NCBI RefSeq assembly: GCF_017303055.1
Contig: NZ_JAEKJT010000005.1
Location: forward strand, 484,965-548,964
Direction of reading: 5' to 3'
Length of the DNA: 64,000 nucleotides
Source: Halomonas litopenaei
GTDB lineage: Bacteria; Pseudomonadota; Gammaproteobacteria; Pseudomonadales; Halomonadaceae
The translations under genes were made by a program, and so were the position numbers. Below, piece by piece: positions 10,695-19,767 of the stretch. The notes beneath the pieces are model-generated. The model saw nothing but the letters and a program-made list of their open reading frames with translations, was not told the DNA's origin and did no database searches. Numbering within the stretch: position 1 is the first letter of the stretch; each line of letters starts with the position of its first letter.

Positions 10695-10934
10695 ATGCTT
10701 CCATCCTTCGTGCGCCCGTCCTCCTGGCGAGGCTGGCTGTTGCTGGGGATCTTTGGGGTGATCGTGCTGGCCGGTGTGTGGCCCGTGATCGAATGGATCA
10801 ACCGGGCCGAGTTGGTGCTGGGCGTCCCCGCTATCGTGGCCTGGAGCTATGTGATCTTGCTGTGCTGCGTGCTGGCGATGCTGCTGGGAAATCGTTTGCT
10901 TCGAGAGAAAGGAGAGGATGACGGTGAGCACTGA
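10695..10934 (+). CDS. DUF3311 small membrane subunit of a symporter pair
   Basis: A 79-residue protein with two hydrophobic helices (about 12-32 and 46-65) and the PVIEWINRAELVLGVPAIVAW segment characteristic of DUF3311. This family is typically encoded immediately before a sodium:solute symporter, as here, where the two frames overlap by 17 bases. ATG 10695 is preferred because GAGGA at 10684-10688 gives a normal spacing; ATG 10689 would be too close. It is probably an accessory subunit of the transporter. The function of DUF3311 is not established. Confidence 0.75.
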   Translation: MLPSFVRPSSWRGWLLLGIFGVIVLAGVWPVIEWINRAELVLGVPAIVAWSYVILLCCVLAMLLGNRLLREKGEDDGEH

Positions 10935-12423
10935 ATGGCTGCCGCTTGGTCTGACATTGGGCTATGTTCTGGTGGCGATGGTGATTGGTCTGGGTGGGCA
11001 TCGTCGCGGATCCCGCTCGGCGTCAACCCTGGAGGAATGGGGAGTCGCCGGGCGCAGCATGGGGCCGGTCACACTGTATCTGTTGATTGCCGCCGGTAGC
11101 GTCAGTGCCTACACCTTCATGGGGGCACCGGGTTGGGCCTATGCCAAGGGCATTCCGGTGTTCTATGTGGTGGTCTATCTGGGGTACCTCGCGCTGGTAG
11201 CGTGGTACTTCGGGCCCAAGGTATGGGCCTTTGGCGCCCACTTTGGCCACGTTACCCAAGCCAGCGCCATCGCCGATCGCTATCAGAGTCGAGCGCTTGG
11301 TGCTCTCGCTGCGCTGGTGATGGCGGTGGGGTCATTGGCCTATGCGGTGCTGCAGACGGTCGGCTCGGCTTACATTCTGCACGTGATGAGTGGCGGCCTG
11401 ATACCGGTATGGGCGGGGGTTGTGGTCGTCCTTGGCGCCATTGCTGTGTATCTCACCCTGCGTGGTCAGCGTGCCATCGGCCGCACCAATGTGTTTCAGG
11501 GGGTGCTGATGTTCGTGGTGGCCTGGATAGTGGGTCTGTGGGCCACCCATGTCTTTACCGGTGGCTGGCACTTTGCCGATGTCTATCAGCAGGTCCTTGA
11601 ACAGCGTCCCGAGTACCTGACGCTGCCCGGCGCCGGAGGCGACATGAGTTTTGCCTTCTGGACCACATCGATCATCGTATCCATGCTGTCTTTCATGCCG
11701 CCGGTATGGACCCAGTGGATGAGTGCCACTTCAGCGCGTTCCCTGCGTCTCGCTGCCACCTGGCTGCCTAGCTACTACCTGGTGATCCTGCCGTTGGTGA
11801 CGGTGGGCTTTATCGGCGTATTTGCCCTTCCTGGTCTGGATCGAGCGGACACGGTGGTACTCGAATATGCAATGACGCATCTGCCTGTGGTGCTGGTGGG
11901 TCTGCTGGGTGCCGGGACTCTGGCGGCCTCCATGTCGTCTTCGGAGCCCTTTATCCATTCCGTGGCACTGAGCCTGAGTCGCGATGTGATCGCGCCCTGG
12001 GCCGGGTGGTCAGATGAGCGGGCGGGGCAATGGGCGAAGCGCCTGGTGGTCGCTCTGATGGCTTTGATCATTGCCCCTCTGGCCATTGCTGAGCCAGGTA
12101 GCCTGGTCATGATCCTGCTGATTGGTCTGGGGTTCGCCTCTCAGGTGGTACCGGCATTTATTGGCATGTTCTTCTGGCCCAGAGCGAACGCGCCAGGGGT
12201 CATCGCGGGTATCCTCGCCGGGTTTATCGTGACAGTGACCTGCATCACGCTGTGGCCGCATCCGCTGGGTATCCACGCTGGGTTCTGGGGGATGATGATC
12301 AATCTGCCGGTGTTCGTCGGCGTGACACTGATGACCTCGCCCACCGACCCGGCGGTGGTCGACCGCTTCTTCCGCCTTGCGGCCCCCTGGTGGACGACGC
12401 GTGGCGTGCAGGCAGAAGCGTGA
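10918..12423 (+). CDS. Sodium:solute symporter (SSS family)
   Basis: A 501-residue, very hydrophobic protein with about 13 membrane segments. It has the SSS hallmarks: a GVAGRSMGPVTLYLLIAAG-like helix 1 region, the unwound-helix motif YTFMGAPGWAYAKGIPVF, and the helix-8 Na2-site segment GTLAASMSSSEPFIHSVALS. It couples sodium entry to uptake of an organic solute, perhaps a carboxylate; the PanF/acetate branch is the nearest by eye. ATG 10918 follows AAAGGAGAGG; a GTG at 10924 is an alternative. It is translationally coupled to the DUF3311 gene and ends at a bidirectional terminator. Confidence 0.88.
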   Translation: MTVSTEWLPLGLTLGYVLVAMVIGLGGHRRGSRSASTLEEWGVAGRSMGPVTLYLLIAAGSVSAYTFMGAPGWAYAKGIPVFYVVVYLGYLALVAWYFGPKVWAFGAHFGHVTQASAIADRYQSRALGALAALVMAVGSLAYAVLQTVGSAYILHVMSGGLIPVWAGVVVVLGAIAVYLTLRGQRAIGRTNVFQGVLMFVVAWIVGLWATHVFTGGWHFADVYQQVLEQRPEYLTLPGAGGDMSFAFWTTSIIVSMLSFMPPVWTQWMSATSARSLRLAATWLPSYYLVILPLVTVGFIGVFALPGLDRADTVVLEYAMTHLPVVLVGLLGAGTLAASMSSSEPFIHSVALSLSRDVIAPWAGWSDERAGQWAKRLVVALMALIIAPLAIAEPGSLVMILLIGLGFASQVVPAFIGMFFWPRANAPGVIAGILAGFIVTVTCITLWPHPLGIHAGFWGMMINLPVFVGVTLMTSPTDPAVVDRFFRLAAPWWTTRGVQAEA

Positions 12424-12452
12424 TCACGCCTGATGGCGCGTTACCCAGACAT

Positions 12453-12483
12453 GCAAAACCCCCGCCGTTGGCGGGGGTTTTGC
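12453..12483. terminator. Bidirectional terminator between symporter and thiolase
   Basis: GCAAAACCCCCGCC (12453-12466), loop GTT, and GGCGGGGGTTTTGC (12470-12483) form a perfect 14-bp stem with T-runs on both strands. It serves the convergent genes on either side. Confidence 0.9.
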
Positions 12484-12511
12484 TGTGCTTCCACTGTGGT
12501 CGACCTGTCGA

Positions 12512-13687
12512 TCAGCGCTCGATGGCAAGCGCCACGCCCTGACCACCGCCGATACACAGGGTGGCCAGGCCTTTCTTGGCGTCACGGGCGATCATCTCGT
12601 GGACCAGGCTGACCAGGATACGGCAGCCGGAGGCTCCGATCGGGTGACCGATAGCGATAGCGCCACCGTTGACGTTGATCTTGGAGGTGTCCCAGCCCAG
12701 TTCCTTGTTGACGGAAAGTGACTGGGCGGCGAAGGCTTCATTGGACTCGATAAGATCCAGCTCTTCATGGGTCCAGCCGGCCTTTTCCAGACAGCGGCGA
12801 GTGGCCGGTGCCGGTCCGATGCCCATGATGGCGGGGTCAACACCAGCGTTGGCGTAGGCCTTGATACGGGCCAGCGGCGTCAATCCGAGAGCTTCTGCCT
12901 TGGCAGCGGAACAGAGCATGACGACGGCGGCGCCATCGTTGATGGAGGACGCATTGCCAGCGGTCACGGTGCCATCTTTCTTGAAGGCGGGGCGCATGCC
13001 ACCGAGCTTTTCCGCGGTGACCTCGCGCGGGTTTTCGTCGGTGTCAAAGACGACCGGGTCACCCTTGCGCTGCGGGATCTCGATAGGAACGATCTGACCC
13101 TTGAAGCGGCCTTCCTTTATGGCTGCGGCCGCCTTCTGCTGAGAGGCAGCGGCAAACTCATCCATGTCTTCGCGAGTGATACCGTATTTTTCTGCCAGGT
13201 TTTCGGCGGTGATGCCCATGTGGTAGTTGTTGAAGGCGTCCCACAGGCCGTCATTGACCATGGAGTCGACCGCTTTCCAGTCGCCCATGCGCTGGCCGGT
13301 GCGCGAATTTGGCAGCACGTGGGGTGCCAGAGACATGTTCTCCTGGCCACCGGCGATAATCACCTCGGCGTCGCCCAGCATGATCGCCTGAGCACCCAGG
13401 TGCAGCGCCTTGAGGCCGGAACCGCAGACCTTGTTGATGGTCATGGCAGGTACGGCGTCGGGCAGGCCTGCCTTGATCGAGGCTTGGCGTGCTGGATTCT
13501 GGCCTACTCCCGCGGTGAGTACTTGCCCCAACAGAACTTCGTCGACCTCTTCCGGCTTGATGCCGGTCTGCGCTATCACGTCCTTGATCACGGCGGCTCC
13601 CAGGTCGCTGGCGGGAATGCCGGCGAGCGAGCCTCCGAAGGAACCAACGGCGGTACGACGTGCAGCAACGATCACCACTTCTTGCAT
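12512..13687 (-). CDS. phaA: Acetyl-CoA C-acetyltransferase (thiolase)
   Basis: The enzyme condenses two acetyl-CoA to acetoacetyl-CoA, or runs in reverse during fatty-acid or ketone-body use. The 391 residues contain all thiolase catalytic groups: Cys88 in [15 protein letters not shown], His348 in GHPIGASG, and Cys378 in CIGGGQG. Length and motifs match the biosynthetic PhaA/AtoB type. The ATG at 13687 is preceded on the minus strand by AGGAGACACTCC; an upstream in-frame extension is not conserved. No phaB or phaC gene lies beside it, so a polyhydroxybutyrate role is only a possibility. Confidence 0.94.
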   Translation of the reverse strand: MQEVVIVAARRTAVGSFGGSLAGIPASDLGAAVIKDVIAQTGIKPEEVDEVLLGQVLTAGVGQNPARQASIKAGLPDAVPAMTINKVCGSGLKALHLGAQAIMLGDAEVIIAGGQENMSLAPHVLPNSRTGQRMGDWKAVDSMVNDGLWDAFNNYHMGITAENLAEKYGITREDMDEFAAASQQKAAAAIKEGRFKGQIVPIEIPQRKGDPVVFDTDENPREVTAEKLGGMRPAFKKDGTVTAGNASSINDGAAVVMLCSAAKAEALGLTPLARIKAYANAGVDPAIMGIGPAPATRRCLEKAGWTHEELDLIESNEAFAAQSLSVNKELGWDTSKINVNGGAIAIGHPIGASGCRILVSLVHEMIARDAKKGLATLCIGGGQGVALAIER

Positions 13688-13896
13688 GGAGTGTCTCCTG
13701 ACTTGTAGGGGCTGTCCCGTCAGCATAGGGAGCCTTGTGCAGCGCGGCAATCCCCGGATGCCGGGTTTCTACGGGGGACTTTAGTATAGCTACCGGGTCT
13801 GGTTTTGGAGGCGTTGTGGCCAATCGCGCATAGAGGCAAGGCTCCTCTCATCAAGCCAATACGGATGTATGGCGAAGGGAGGCGCCCCGCGGTGAC

Positions 13897-14577
13897 TTAC
13901 ATCGTGGCCTTGGCGGCGAGGCGCTCGATGGTGTCGACCAGCTGGTCTGCATGGGTAATGCCCACCGCCCCTTCCGGGGTGTCTTCTTCCTCGGGGAAGT
14001 GGTTGATGTGAATCACCTGCATTCCCGCCTTTAGGCCCGCTTCGACACCGACGGCAGCATCATCGATGACCACGCAGTGCTCGGGGGACACGCCCATGGC
14101 CTCAGCAGCGGCTAGGTAGAGTCCCGGGTCCGGTTTCCATACACCCAGCTCGTAAGCGCTGAAGAGGTGGTCGCCGAAGTGCGGGGCCAGTCCGGTGGTC
14201 GCCATGGCCAGTCGAATCTTGGCGATAGGGCCGTTGGAGGCTACCGCCTTGGGGTGGTCGGCCAGGGCGTCCAGCGCCTGCGGGATACCCGCTATCGGCA
14301 CGAGTTCCTGCTCCATGCGCTCGGCCATGTTGGCGCGCAGGCGATCTTCCATGATCTGACGCTGGTCGTCAGCCAGCGAGCCGAAACGTCTTTCCAGCTC
14401 CTGCACGATGTCGAGAAAGCGGACGCCGCGAAATTCCTCCATGTACTGTTCGGCGGAAAACGGCAGGCCAAAGGGCGGAAAGGTGTCGGCCATGGCACGC
14501 GCCAGCAACGGCTCGCTGTCTACCAGGGTGCCGTCGGAATCGAACAGCAGGCAAAGGGGCGGCTGAGTCTGGGACAT
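13897..14577 (-). CDS. HAD phosphatase, YieH-like (possible 6-phosphogluconate phosphatase)
   Basis: A 226-residue haloacid-dehalogenase hydrolase. Motif I is LLFDSDGTLVDSE (nucleophile Asp13, acid/base Asp15), motif II is VASNGP, and motifs III/IV are WKPDPGLYLAAAEAMG and CVVIDDAAVGVEAG. The SNGP segment and the alpha-helical cap match E. coli YieH, reported to act on 6-phosphogluconate. It lies 52 bases after the TRAP large subunit on the same strand, so it is probably the last gene of the sugar-acid operon. The 21191 gene is a close relative. The substrate is inferred. Confidence 0.8.
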   Translation of the reverse strand: MSQTQPPLCLLFDSDGTLVDSEPLLARAMADTFPPFGLPFSAEQYMEEFRGVRFLDIVQELERRFGSLADDQRQIMEDRLRANMAERMEQELVPIAGIPQALDALADHPKAVASNGPIAKIRLAMATTGLAPHFGDHLFSAYELGVWKPDPGLYLAAAEAMGVSPEHCVVIDDAAVGVEAGLKAGMQVIHINHFPEEEDTPEGAVGITHADQLVDTIERLAAKATM

Positions 14578-14629
14578 GGGTTCCTCATTGATGGAGCGGC
14601 GACCGCGTCGACGGTCGCCACCAGAATGG

Positions 14630-15937
14630 TCAGACAAAATCCGGTGCAATCAGACGGGGTATGGTCAGCACGATGTCGGGGAAGACAATCAGCAGCAAAA
14701 TGACCGCCAGCATGATCGACAGGTACAGCATGGTCGTGCCAAGCGCCTTGAGCAGGGGGATTCCCCCGATCTTGGCGGATATCATCAAGCACAGTCCATA
14801 GGGTGGAGTGATCAGCCCTAGGCCGAGGGCCATGACGGCGATGACGCCGAACTGCACGGGATGAACGCCCGCCTGCATGGCCAGGGGCTGGAAGATCGGT
14901 GCCATGATGGCCATTGCCGGCAGTGAGTCCATGAAGGTACCGATGACCAGCATGACCACCGTCATGATGATGAGCAAGGTGATCGGGTCGGTGATGTTGA
15001 CGCCTTGCATCAGCTTGGGAGGTATCTGGTAGAAGCTGATCAGGTAGCCGAAGATGGCCGCGCCGACGAGGCTGAAGAGCGACAGCGAGCACAGCCGTAC
15101 CGTGTCGGTGGACGCATCCAGTACTTGGCGGAAGCTGAGCTCCCGATAGACGATGAAGCCCAGAGCCAGGGCGTACAGCACGGCGATCACGGCGGCCTCT
15201 GTCGGGGTGACGATACCCAGCGTGATGCCGCCAATGATGACCACCGGTATGCCGGCAGCCAGCAGCCCGTCCTTGCCGGAACTGGCCAGTTGTCGCCAGC
15301 TGGCGCGGGGACGCACGGGCACCTGGTAGCGACGCACATAGCCGACGTTCATCAGTAGCTGTGCGATGCCGATCATCACCCCTGGCAAGATACCACCGAG
15401 AAACAGACCCGCAATGGAGGTGTTGGTCAGCGCTCCCCAGACGATCATGTTGATCGACGGGGGAATGATGATGCCCATCACCGATGATGCTGCCGTCACG
15501 GCAACGGCAAAGTGAGTGGGGTAGCCCTCTCGCTGCATGGCTGGAATCAGCACGGTGCCGACGCCTGCGCTGTCGGCCGTAGACGAACCCGATACGCCGG
15601 CAAACAGCATGCTGACCATGACATTGACGTGGGCCAGGGCGCCTTTGACATGACCTACCAGGCGCATGCACAGGGTGATCAGGCGATCCGTGATACGCGC
15701 AGCGTTCATCAGATTGCCAGCCAGCAGAAACAGCGGCACGGCGAGCAACACGAAGGAGTCCATGCCGTTGTACATGCGCTGGAACATGACCCAGTAGGTC
15801 AGGCGGGGGTCGAGTATCACCATGCCGACCGCCGTCAGTACCAGCGCCATGGCAATCGGCACGCCCACCACAATCAGTACGCCAAGCAGGCCGAACAGCA
15901 GCCACGGCAGGATAAAGAGTGCATCCATGGAGATCAT
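14630..15937 (-). CDS. dctM: TRAP transporter large permease (DctM/SiaM type)
   Basis: A 435-residue membrane protein with about 12 hydrophobic segments, the channel-forming subunit of a tripartite ATP-independent periplasmic (sodium-driven) transporter. Typical DctM segments are visible: VPLFLLAGNLMNAARITDRLI, GVSGSSTADSAGVGTVLIPAM and GIIIPPSINMIVWGALTNTSI, plus GLGLITPPYGLCLMISAKIGG near the end. Its start overlaps the dctQ stop by 4 bases (ATGA). With the neighbouring dctP and dctQ it forms a full importer placed in a kinase/dehydrogenase operon, suggesting a sugar-acid substrate. Confidence 0.93.
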   Translation of the reverse strand: MISMDALFILPWLLFGLLGVLIVVGVPIAMALVLTAVGMVILDPRLTYWVMFQRMYNGMDSFVLLAVPLFLLAGNLMNAARITDRLITLCMRLVGHVKGALAHVNVMVSMLFAGVSGSSTADSAGVGTVLIPAMQREGYPTHFAVAVTAASSVMGIIIPPSINMIVWGALTNTSIAGLFLGGILPGVMIGIAQLLMNVGYVRRYQVPVRPRASWRQLASSGKDGLLAAGIPVVIIGGITLGIVTPTEAAVIAVLYALALGFIVYRELSFRQVLDASTDTVRLCSLSLFSLVGAAIFGYLISFYQIPPKLMQGVNITDPITLLIIMTVVMLVIGTFMDSLPAMAIMAPIFQPLAMQAGVHPVQFGVIAVMALGLGLITPPYGLCLMISAKIGGIPLLKALGTTMLYLSIMLAVILLLIVFPDIVLTIPRLIAPDFV

Positions 15938-16539
15938 GAGGGCCTCCCGTCACTAGCGTCCTGAGAGGGCGTCTCCAAGGTCACCTGGTGACCTTGCTGC
16001 GCATCGATGGATTCCTGTACGGGATCCGGAGTGTTCATGGCAGCTTCCATGCTATCGAGGCCGTCGAGTGCGGCACGGACCAGACGTTCGATGGCGAACA
16101 ACATGATGAACACGCCGCAGACCATGAAGGTGGCGTAGACGAAGATCATCGACATGCCGGAGGCCGTGGCGCTGCGACGAAGACCCGAGAGGGCGAACTC
16201 TTGGCCGTGCACGACGAAGATCGTGCCGACGGCAAGACAGGCAAGATCACGTATCCAGCGGGTCAGTCGATCGGCGCGGGAACCTCGCGGAAAGGCTTCC
16301 AGCACGAAGTGATCCGCATGCAGCACGCCAATGGCGGTGCCGAGCATGATCATCCACTGGAACGCAAACCGGCTGAACTCTTCTGTCCAGTACAGGCGAG
16401 GCAGCAAGGGCAGGTTGCGGCTGACGATTTGATAGATGATCAGGGCGATAAAGCCGAACAGCAGGGCCAGCAATACCCAGTGCAGCAGTTTCTCCAGGGC
16501 GCGATTGATGCGCGCAAGAAGATCCAGGAAGAGCCTCAT
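15934..16539 (-). CDS. dctQ: TRAP transporter small permease (DctQ)
   Basis: A 201-residue protein with four hydrophobic helices in the first 160 residues, and the DctQ features LLHWVLLALLFGFIALIIYQ, LYWTEEFSRFAFQWMIMLG and DHFVLEAFPRG. The C-terminus (about 165-201) is a hydrophilic Asp/Gln-rich tail. DctQ pairs with DctM and docks the solute-binding protein. It lies 57 bases after dctP, with a strong hairpin between, and overlaps dctM by 4 bases. Confidence 0.92.
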   Translation of the reverse strand: MRLFLDLLARINRALEKLLHWVLLALLFGFIALIIYQIVSRNLPLLPRLYWTEEFSRFAFQWMIMLGTAIGVLHADHFVLEAFPRGSRADRLTRWIRDLACLAVGTIFVVHGQEFALSGLRRSATASGMSMIFVYATFMVCGVFIMLFAIERLVRAALDGLDSMEAAMNTPDPVQESIDAQQGHQVTLETPSQDASDGRPS

Positions 16540-16563
16540 GGCTTCATCCTCTTGAGACGGTGG

Positions 16564-16585
16564 GCACCGGGGCAGGCCCCGGTGC
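16564..16585 (-). promoter_or_regulatory. Intergenic stem between dctP and dctQ
   Basis: GCACCGGGGC (16564-16573) and GCCCCGGTGC (16576-16585) form a perfect 10-bp stem with a 2-base loop and no T-run. It sits between the solute-binding-protein gene and the permease genes, where it could shield the 3' end of dctP mRNA and let the binding protein outnumber the permease. Confidence 0.6.
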
Positions 16586-16596
16586 TTGAAGGATCA

Positions 16597-17610
16597 TTAC
16601 TCGGCGTTGACGATCATCTGGTGGAGCTCGCTCAGCCCCATTTCGTCAATCACTTCGGCGAGCGGTTCACGTACGATCTGCTGCATCTGCTCGCGGTCGA
16701 GCTCATGCAGGGTGGCCCCTTCTTCCACCAGCAGCTCGAGTGCTTCGGCATCTTGTTCGAGCTGCACGCCGCGGGCGTAGCTGGCGGCCTGGCTGGCGGC
16801 TGCCATGACCGCTTCCTGCTGGGCATCGTCCAGCCGGTCCCAGGTCAGTTCCGACATGGTCAGCAAGCGCACGGTGATGTCATGCTCGGACAGACCGATA
16901 TGGGGCGCTACCTCGTGGAAGCGCATGCGGTGGATCCACTCGGCTTCATTGAGCAGGCCATCAATGGCACCCAGTTGCAGACCGGTGTAGATCTCTTTCC
17001 ATGCCATGACGGTCGGGTCTGTCCCCAGCGCCGACCAGGCGGTGATGAGGGGCTTGGTAGGATTGGTGCGCAGTTTCATGCCATCGAGATCATCGAGACT
17101 TTCCAGCGGCCGGCTGGAGACGATCTGGCGCTTGCCGCCACCAAAGAACGCCAGCACTTTCACGCCGGTTTCGGCGGTGATCTGGTCGGCGATTTCCCGG
17201 CCCACGTCGCCGTCCAGGACGGTCTGCCAGTGCTCCTGATCGCGATACAGGAAGGGAATGGAGAAGACATTGGCCGTGTCAGAGAAGTCGGTGATCAAGC
17301 CGGGGTTGACGATGGACATATCCAGGGCGCCAGCCATCAGCTGCTCAAACATCTCGGTCTCGTGGCCAAGCACGGAATTTCCCATGATCTGGACGCCAAG
17401 ATCGACGTCCTGCTCTTCCAGCAGTTCCTTGAACCGGGTGGCGCCAAGGTGATAGGCGGTGTCTTCCGTGCCGCCATGACCAAAGCGCAGGTCGTAGGCG
17501 TGAACCGGGGCAGTAAGACTCAGTCCTGCGACCAGCGTGGCGCCGGCCAGCAGGCTCTGGCCGAGGCGAGTCAGGGTAGTGCGGCGGGAGGGGGCGAGGG
17601 CGTGTGCCAT
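16597..17610 (-). CDS. dctP: TRAP transporter solute-binding protein (DctP)
   Basis: A 337-residue periplasmic binding protein. A signal peptide ending in TAPVHA (predicted cut after residue 38) precedes the mature YDLRFGHGG. The conserved carboxylate-binding arginine is Arg181 in GMKLRTNPTKPL, and the family segment GLQLGAIDGLLNEAEW is present. The protein captures an acidic solute and delivers it to DctQM. It is encoded downstream of the LacI-kinase-dehydrogenase genes, so a sugar acid such as 2-ketogluconate, gluconate or an aldonate is likely; the ligand is not determined by sequence. Confidence 0.9.
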   Translation of the reverse strand: MAHALAPSRRTTLTRLGQSLLAGATLVAGLSLTAPVHAYDLRFGHGGTEDTAYHLGATRFKELLEEQDVDLGVQIMGNSVLGHETEMFEQLMAGALDMSIVNPGLITDFSDTANVFSIPFLYRDQEHWQTVLDGDVGREIADQITAETGVKVLAFFGGGKRQIVSSRPLESLDDLDGMKLRTNPTKPLITAWSALGTDPTVMAWKEIYTGLQLGAIDGLLNEAEWIHRMRFHEVAPHIGLSEHDITVRLLTMSELTWDRLDDAQQEAVMAAASQAASYARGVQLEQDAEALELLVEEGATLHELDREQMQQIVREPLAEVIDEMGLSELHQMIVNAE

Positions 17611-17697
17611 GATTACCTCATTTATTGTGGTATGTACCTGGGGTGTTACAGGTGGAGCCGGTGAAACGGGCGACCTGCCGAAGCTGTCGCCCGGCGT

Positions 17698-18678
17698 CTA
17701 TCCGTCGTTCAGATCGTCTGCATTGACCGGACTCAGTGGGCGTTGGCCGCTGAGCGCCAGGCGAATATTGTCGATAGCGCGCTGTGCCATGGCCGTGCGG
17801 GTTTCGTGAGTGGCGGAGCCAATGTGGGGCAGCGCCACCACGTTGGCCATGTGCGGCAACGGAGAGTCGGCGGGCAAGGGTTCCTTCTCGAATACGTCGA
17901 GACCGGCTGCATGCAGGGTGCCGTCCTTGAGCGCTGCAATCATGGCGGCTTCATCGACCACCTTGCCCCGGGCCACGTTGACGAAGATCGCTCCGGCCTT
18001 CATGCGGGCGAACTCGGCGGCGCCGATCAGCTTTTCCGTTTCTTCGGTCAGTGGCACCGTGACACAGACGATGTCCGCTTCTTCCAGCAATTGATCGAGC
18101 TCTCGGTGCTGTGCACCCAGTTCTGCGTCCAGTGCCGGCTTGGGCGAGGCTTTGGCGTAGAGAATCTTCATGCCGAAGCCCAGCGCACCGCGACGGGCGA
18201 TGGCGGCACCGATACGCCCCATGCCGACCATGCCTAAGGTCTTGCCGTGCACGTCGGTGCCGAAGTGAGATTTGCCGATGCTTTCTGTCCACTTGCCTTG
18301 TTTGATCAGCTCGGCCAGCTCGATGGCGCGCCGGGCGGTACTCATGATCAACAAGAAGCCGGTGTCGGCGGTGGTCTCGGTCAGCACATCCGGCGTGTTA
18401 CACAGCAAGATGCCGCGACGGGTCAGCTCCTCGACAGGGTAATTGTCATAGCCCACCGAGATACTGGCGATGGCCTCGAGCTGCGGGGCCTGATCGAGCA
18501 GGGCTGGAGTGATCTTGAGGCTGGCGCCGACCAGTCCGTGGGCCCGTGACAGGGCGTCCATGAACTCAGGGTCATCGGCATGGGTCACGTGAGGCAGGTA
18601 GTCGACCTCGAAGTCAGCGCGAAGGCTGTCGAGCTGATCGGCGCTGATCTCGCGAAACACCAGAATACGTCGGGTCAT
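17698..18678 (-). CDS. D-isomer 2-hydroxyacid dehydrogenase (GhrB/KguD-like)
   Basis: A 326-residue NAD(P)-dependent reductase of 2-keto acids. The Rossmann motif is GMVGMGRIGAAIARRG (about 149-164), and the catalytic triad is visible as Arg237 (NVARGK), Glu266 (DVFEKEP) and His285 (LPHIGSAT). GhrB reduces 2-ketogluconate and hydroxypyruvate; Pseudomonas KguD, in the same superfamily, reduces 2-keto-6-phosphogluconate to 6-phosphogluconate. Next to a PfkB kinase and a LacI regulator the KguD role is attractive but not proven. The ATG at 18678 was chosen because residues upstream are low-complexity Thr/Arg. Confidence 0.85.
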   Translation of the reverse strand: MTRRILVFREISADQLDSLRADFEVDYLPHVTHADDPEFMDALSRAHGLVGASLKITPALLDQAPQLEAIASISVGYDNYPVEELTRRGILLCNTPDVLTETTADTGFLLIMSTARRAIELAELIKQGKWTESIGKSHFGTDVHGKTLGMVGMGRIGAAIARRGALGFGMKILYAKASPKPALDAELGAQHRELDQLLEEADIVCVTVPLTEETEKLIGAAEFARMKAGAIFVNVARGKVVDEAAMIAALKDGTLHAAGLDVFEKEPLPADSPLPHMANVVALPHIGSATHETRTAMAQRAIDNIRLALSGQRPLSPVNADDLNDG

Positions 18679-18795
18679 GGGGGACTCTCTTGTCGTTGTC
18701 GCGGTTGTTGTTACTGTCGTGGTCGGATAGCGGTCGGATCGTGGCTGCCAGTGGGGGTGTTGCCGCGAGGATGTCCCTGGCGGCAACGCCACGGC

Positions 18796-19767
18796 TCAGG
18801 CAGGCAGCGCGGCTTCCAGCTGGCCCAGCCGAGCACGACTCGGCAAGCCTTCCATGTCGCCCAGGACTTGCACCTGCGCGGCACCGATCAGGTTGGCGCG
18901 CTTGAGCGCCTCACGGGGGGCCAGGCCGTCCAGCATGGCGCTGACGAAACCTACCGCGAAGCCGTCGCCAGCACCGACCGTATCCACCACCTTGGCGACC
19001 GGCACGCCGGGTACGGTGAAAGCCTCATCCTGACCTGTGAGACGGCCGCGGTAGAAACTGCCTTCAGGCCCCAGCTTGATCACCACCGCCTCGGCACCCT
19101 GGTCCAGGTAGAAGCCTGCGATGTCATGGGCCGTGTCTTGGCCGGTCAACAACCTGCCCTCGGCAAGGCCAGGCAAGACCCAGTTGGCATGGGCAGCAAG
19201 CTCATTGAGGGTGGTGCGCATCTGCTGCTCGCTGGCCCACAGGGTGGGGCGGAGGTTGGGGTCGAACGATACGCTGACCCCGTGCTGGCGGGCCTGGCCC
19301 AGTAGATGGCGCGATAGCTCCAGACAACTCGCCGATACGGCGGGCGTGATGCCGGTTGCATGGAGGTGCCGCAGCGATGGAATGTCGATCTGGGCTGCGT
19401 CCGCCACCGACATCTGGCTGGCGGCGCTGTTCTTGCGCAGGTACTCGACCTTCGGGTCGGCGCCTCCCTCGGCGCGTTCCTTGAACACCAGGCCGGTGGC
19501 ATGGACCGGGTCGGTGGTCAGATAGCGGCAGTCGAGACCTTCTTTTTCCAGCGTCGAGCGCAGATAGCGACCAAAGCTGTCGTTGCCGACACGACTCATC
19601 CAGCCGACGTTGAACCCCAGTCTCGACAGGCCGATGGCGACGTTGGTATCGGCCCCCGCGCAGCCGCGTGAGAAGCGTTCGACGTCGGCCAGATCGCCAG
19701 GCACGTCGGCAACGAACAGGGCCATGGCCTCGCCGAAGGAAAGAATGTCGGGAGTATCGTGGTTCAT
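18796..19767 (-). CDS. PfkB sugar-acid kinase (2-ketogluconokinase/KDG kinase)
   Basis: A 323-residue ribokinase-family kinase. The N-terminus ILSFGEAMALFVADVPGDL and the AGADTNVAIGLSRLGF signature are followed by the C-terminal PfkB signature DTVGAGDGF (262-270, catalytic base Asp268). The early segment closely recalls Pseudomonas KguK (2-ketogluconate kinase), often annotated KdgK (2-keto-3-deoxygluconate kinase). It starts inside the stop of the LacI gene (ATGA overlap). The product would enter the Entner-Doudoroff or pentose-phosphate routes. The choice between the two substrates needs a phylogeny. Confidence 0.85.
   Translation of the reverse strand: MNHDTPDILSFGEAMALFVADVPGDLADVERFSRGCAGADTNVAIGLSRLGFNVGWMSRVGNDSFGRYLRSTLEKEGLDCRYLTTDPVHATGLVFKERAEGGADPKVEYLRKNSAASQMSVADAAQIDIPSLRHLHATGITPAVSASCLELSRHLLGQARQHGVSVSFDPNLRPTLWASEQQMRTTLNELAAHANWVLPGLAEGRLLTGQDTAHDIAGFYLDQGAEAVVIKLGPEGSFYRGRLTGQDEAFTVPGVPVAKVVDTVGAGDGFAVGFVSAMLDGLAPREALKRANLIGAAQVQVLGDMEGLPSRARLGQLEAALPA

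Noticed and set aside
13688..13750. A 21-residue extension of the thiolase
   Set aside because: Thiolases start at MQEVVIV-like sequence, and AGGAGACA precedes the ATG at 13687.
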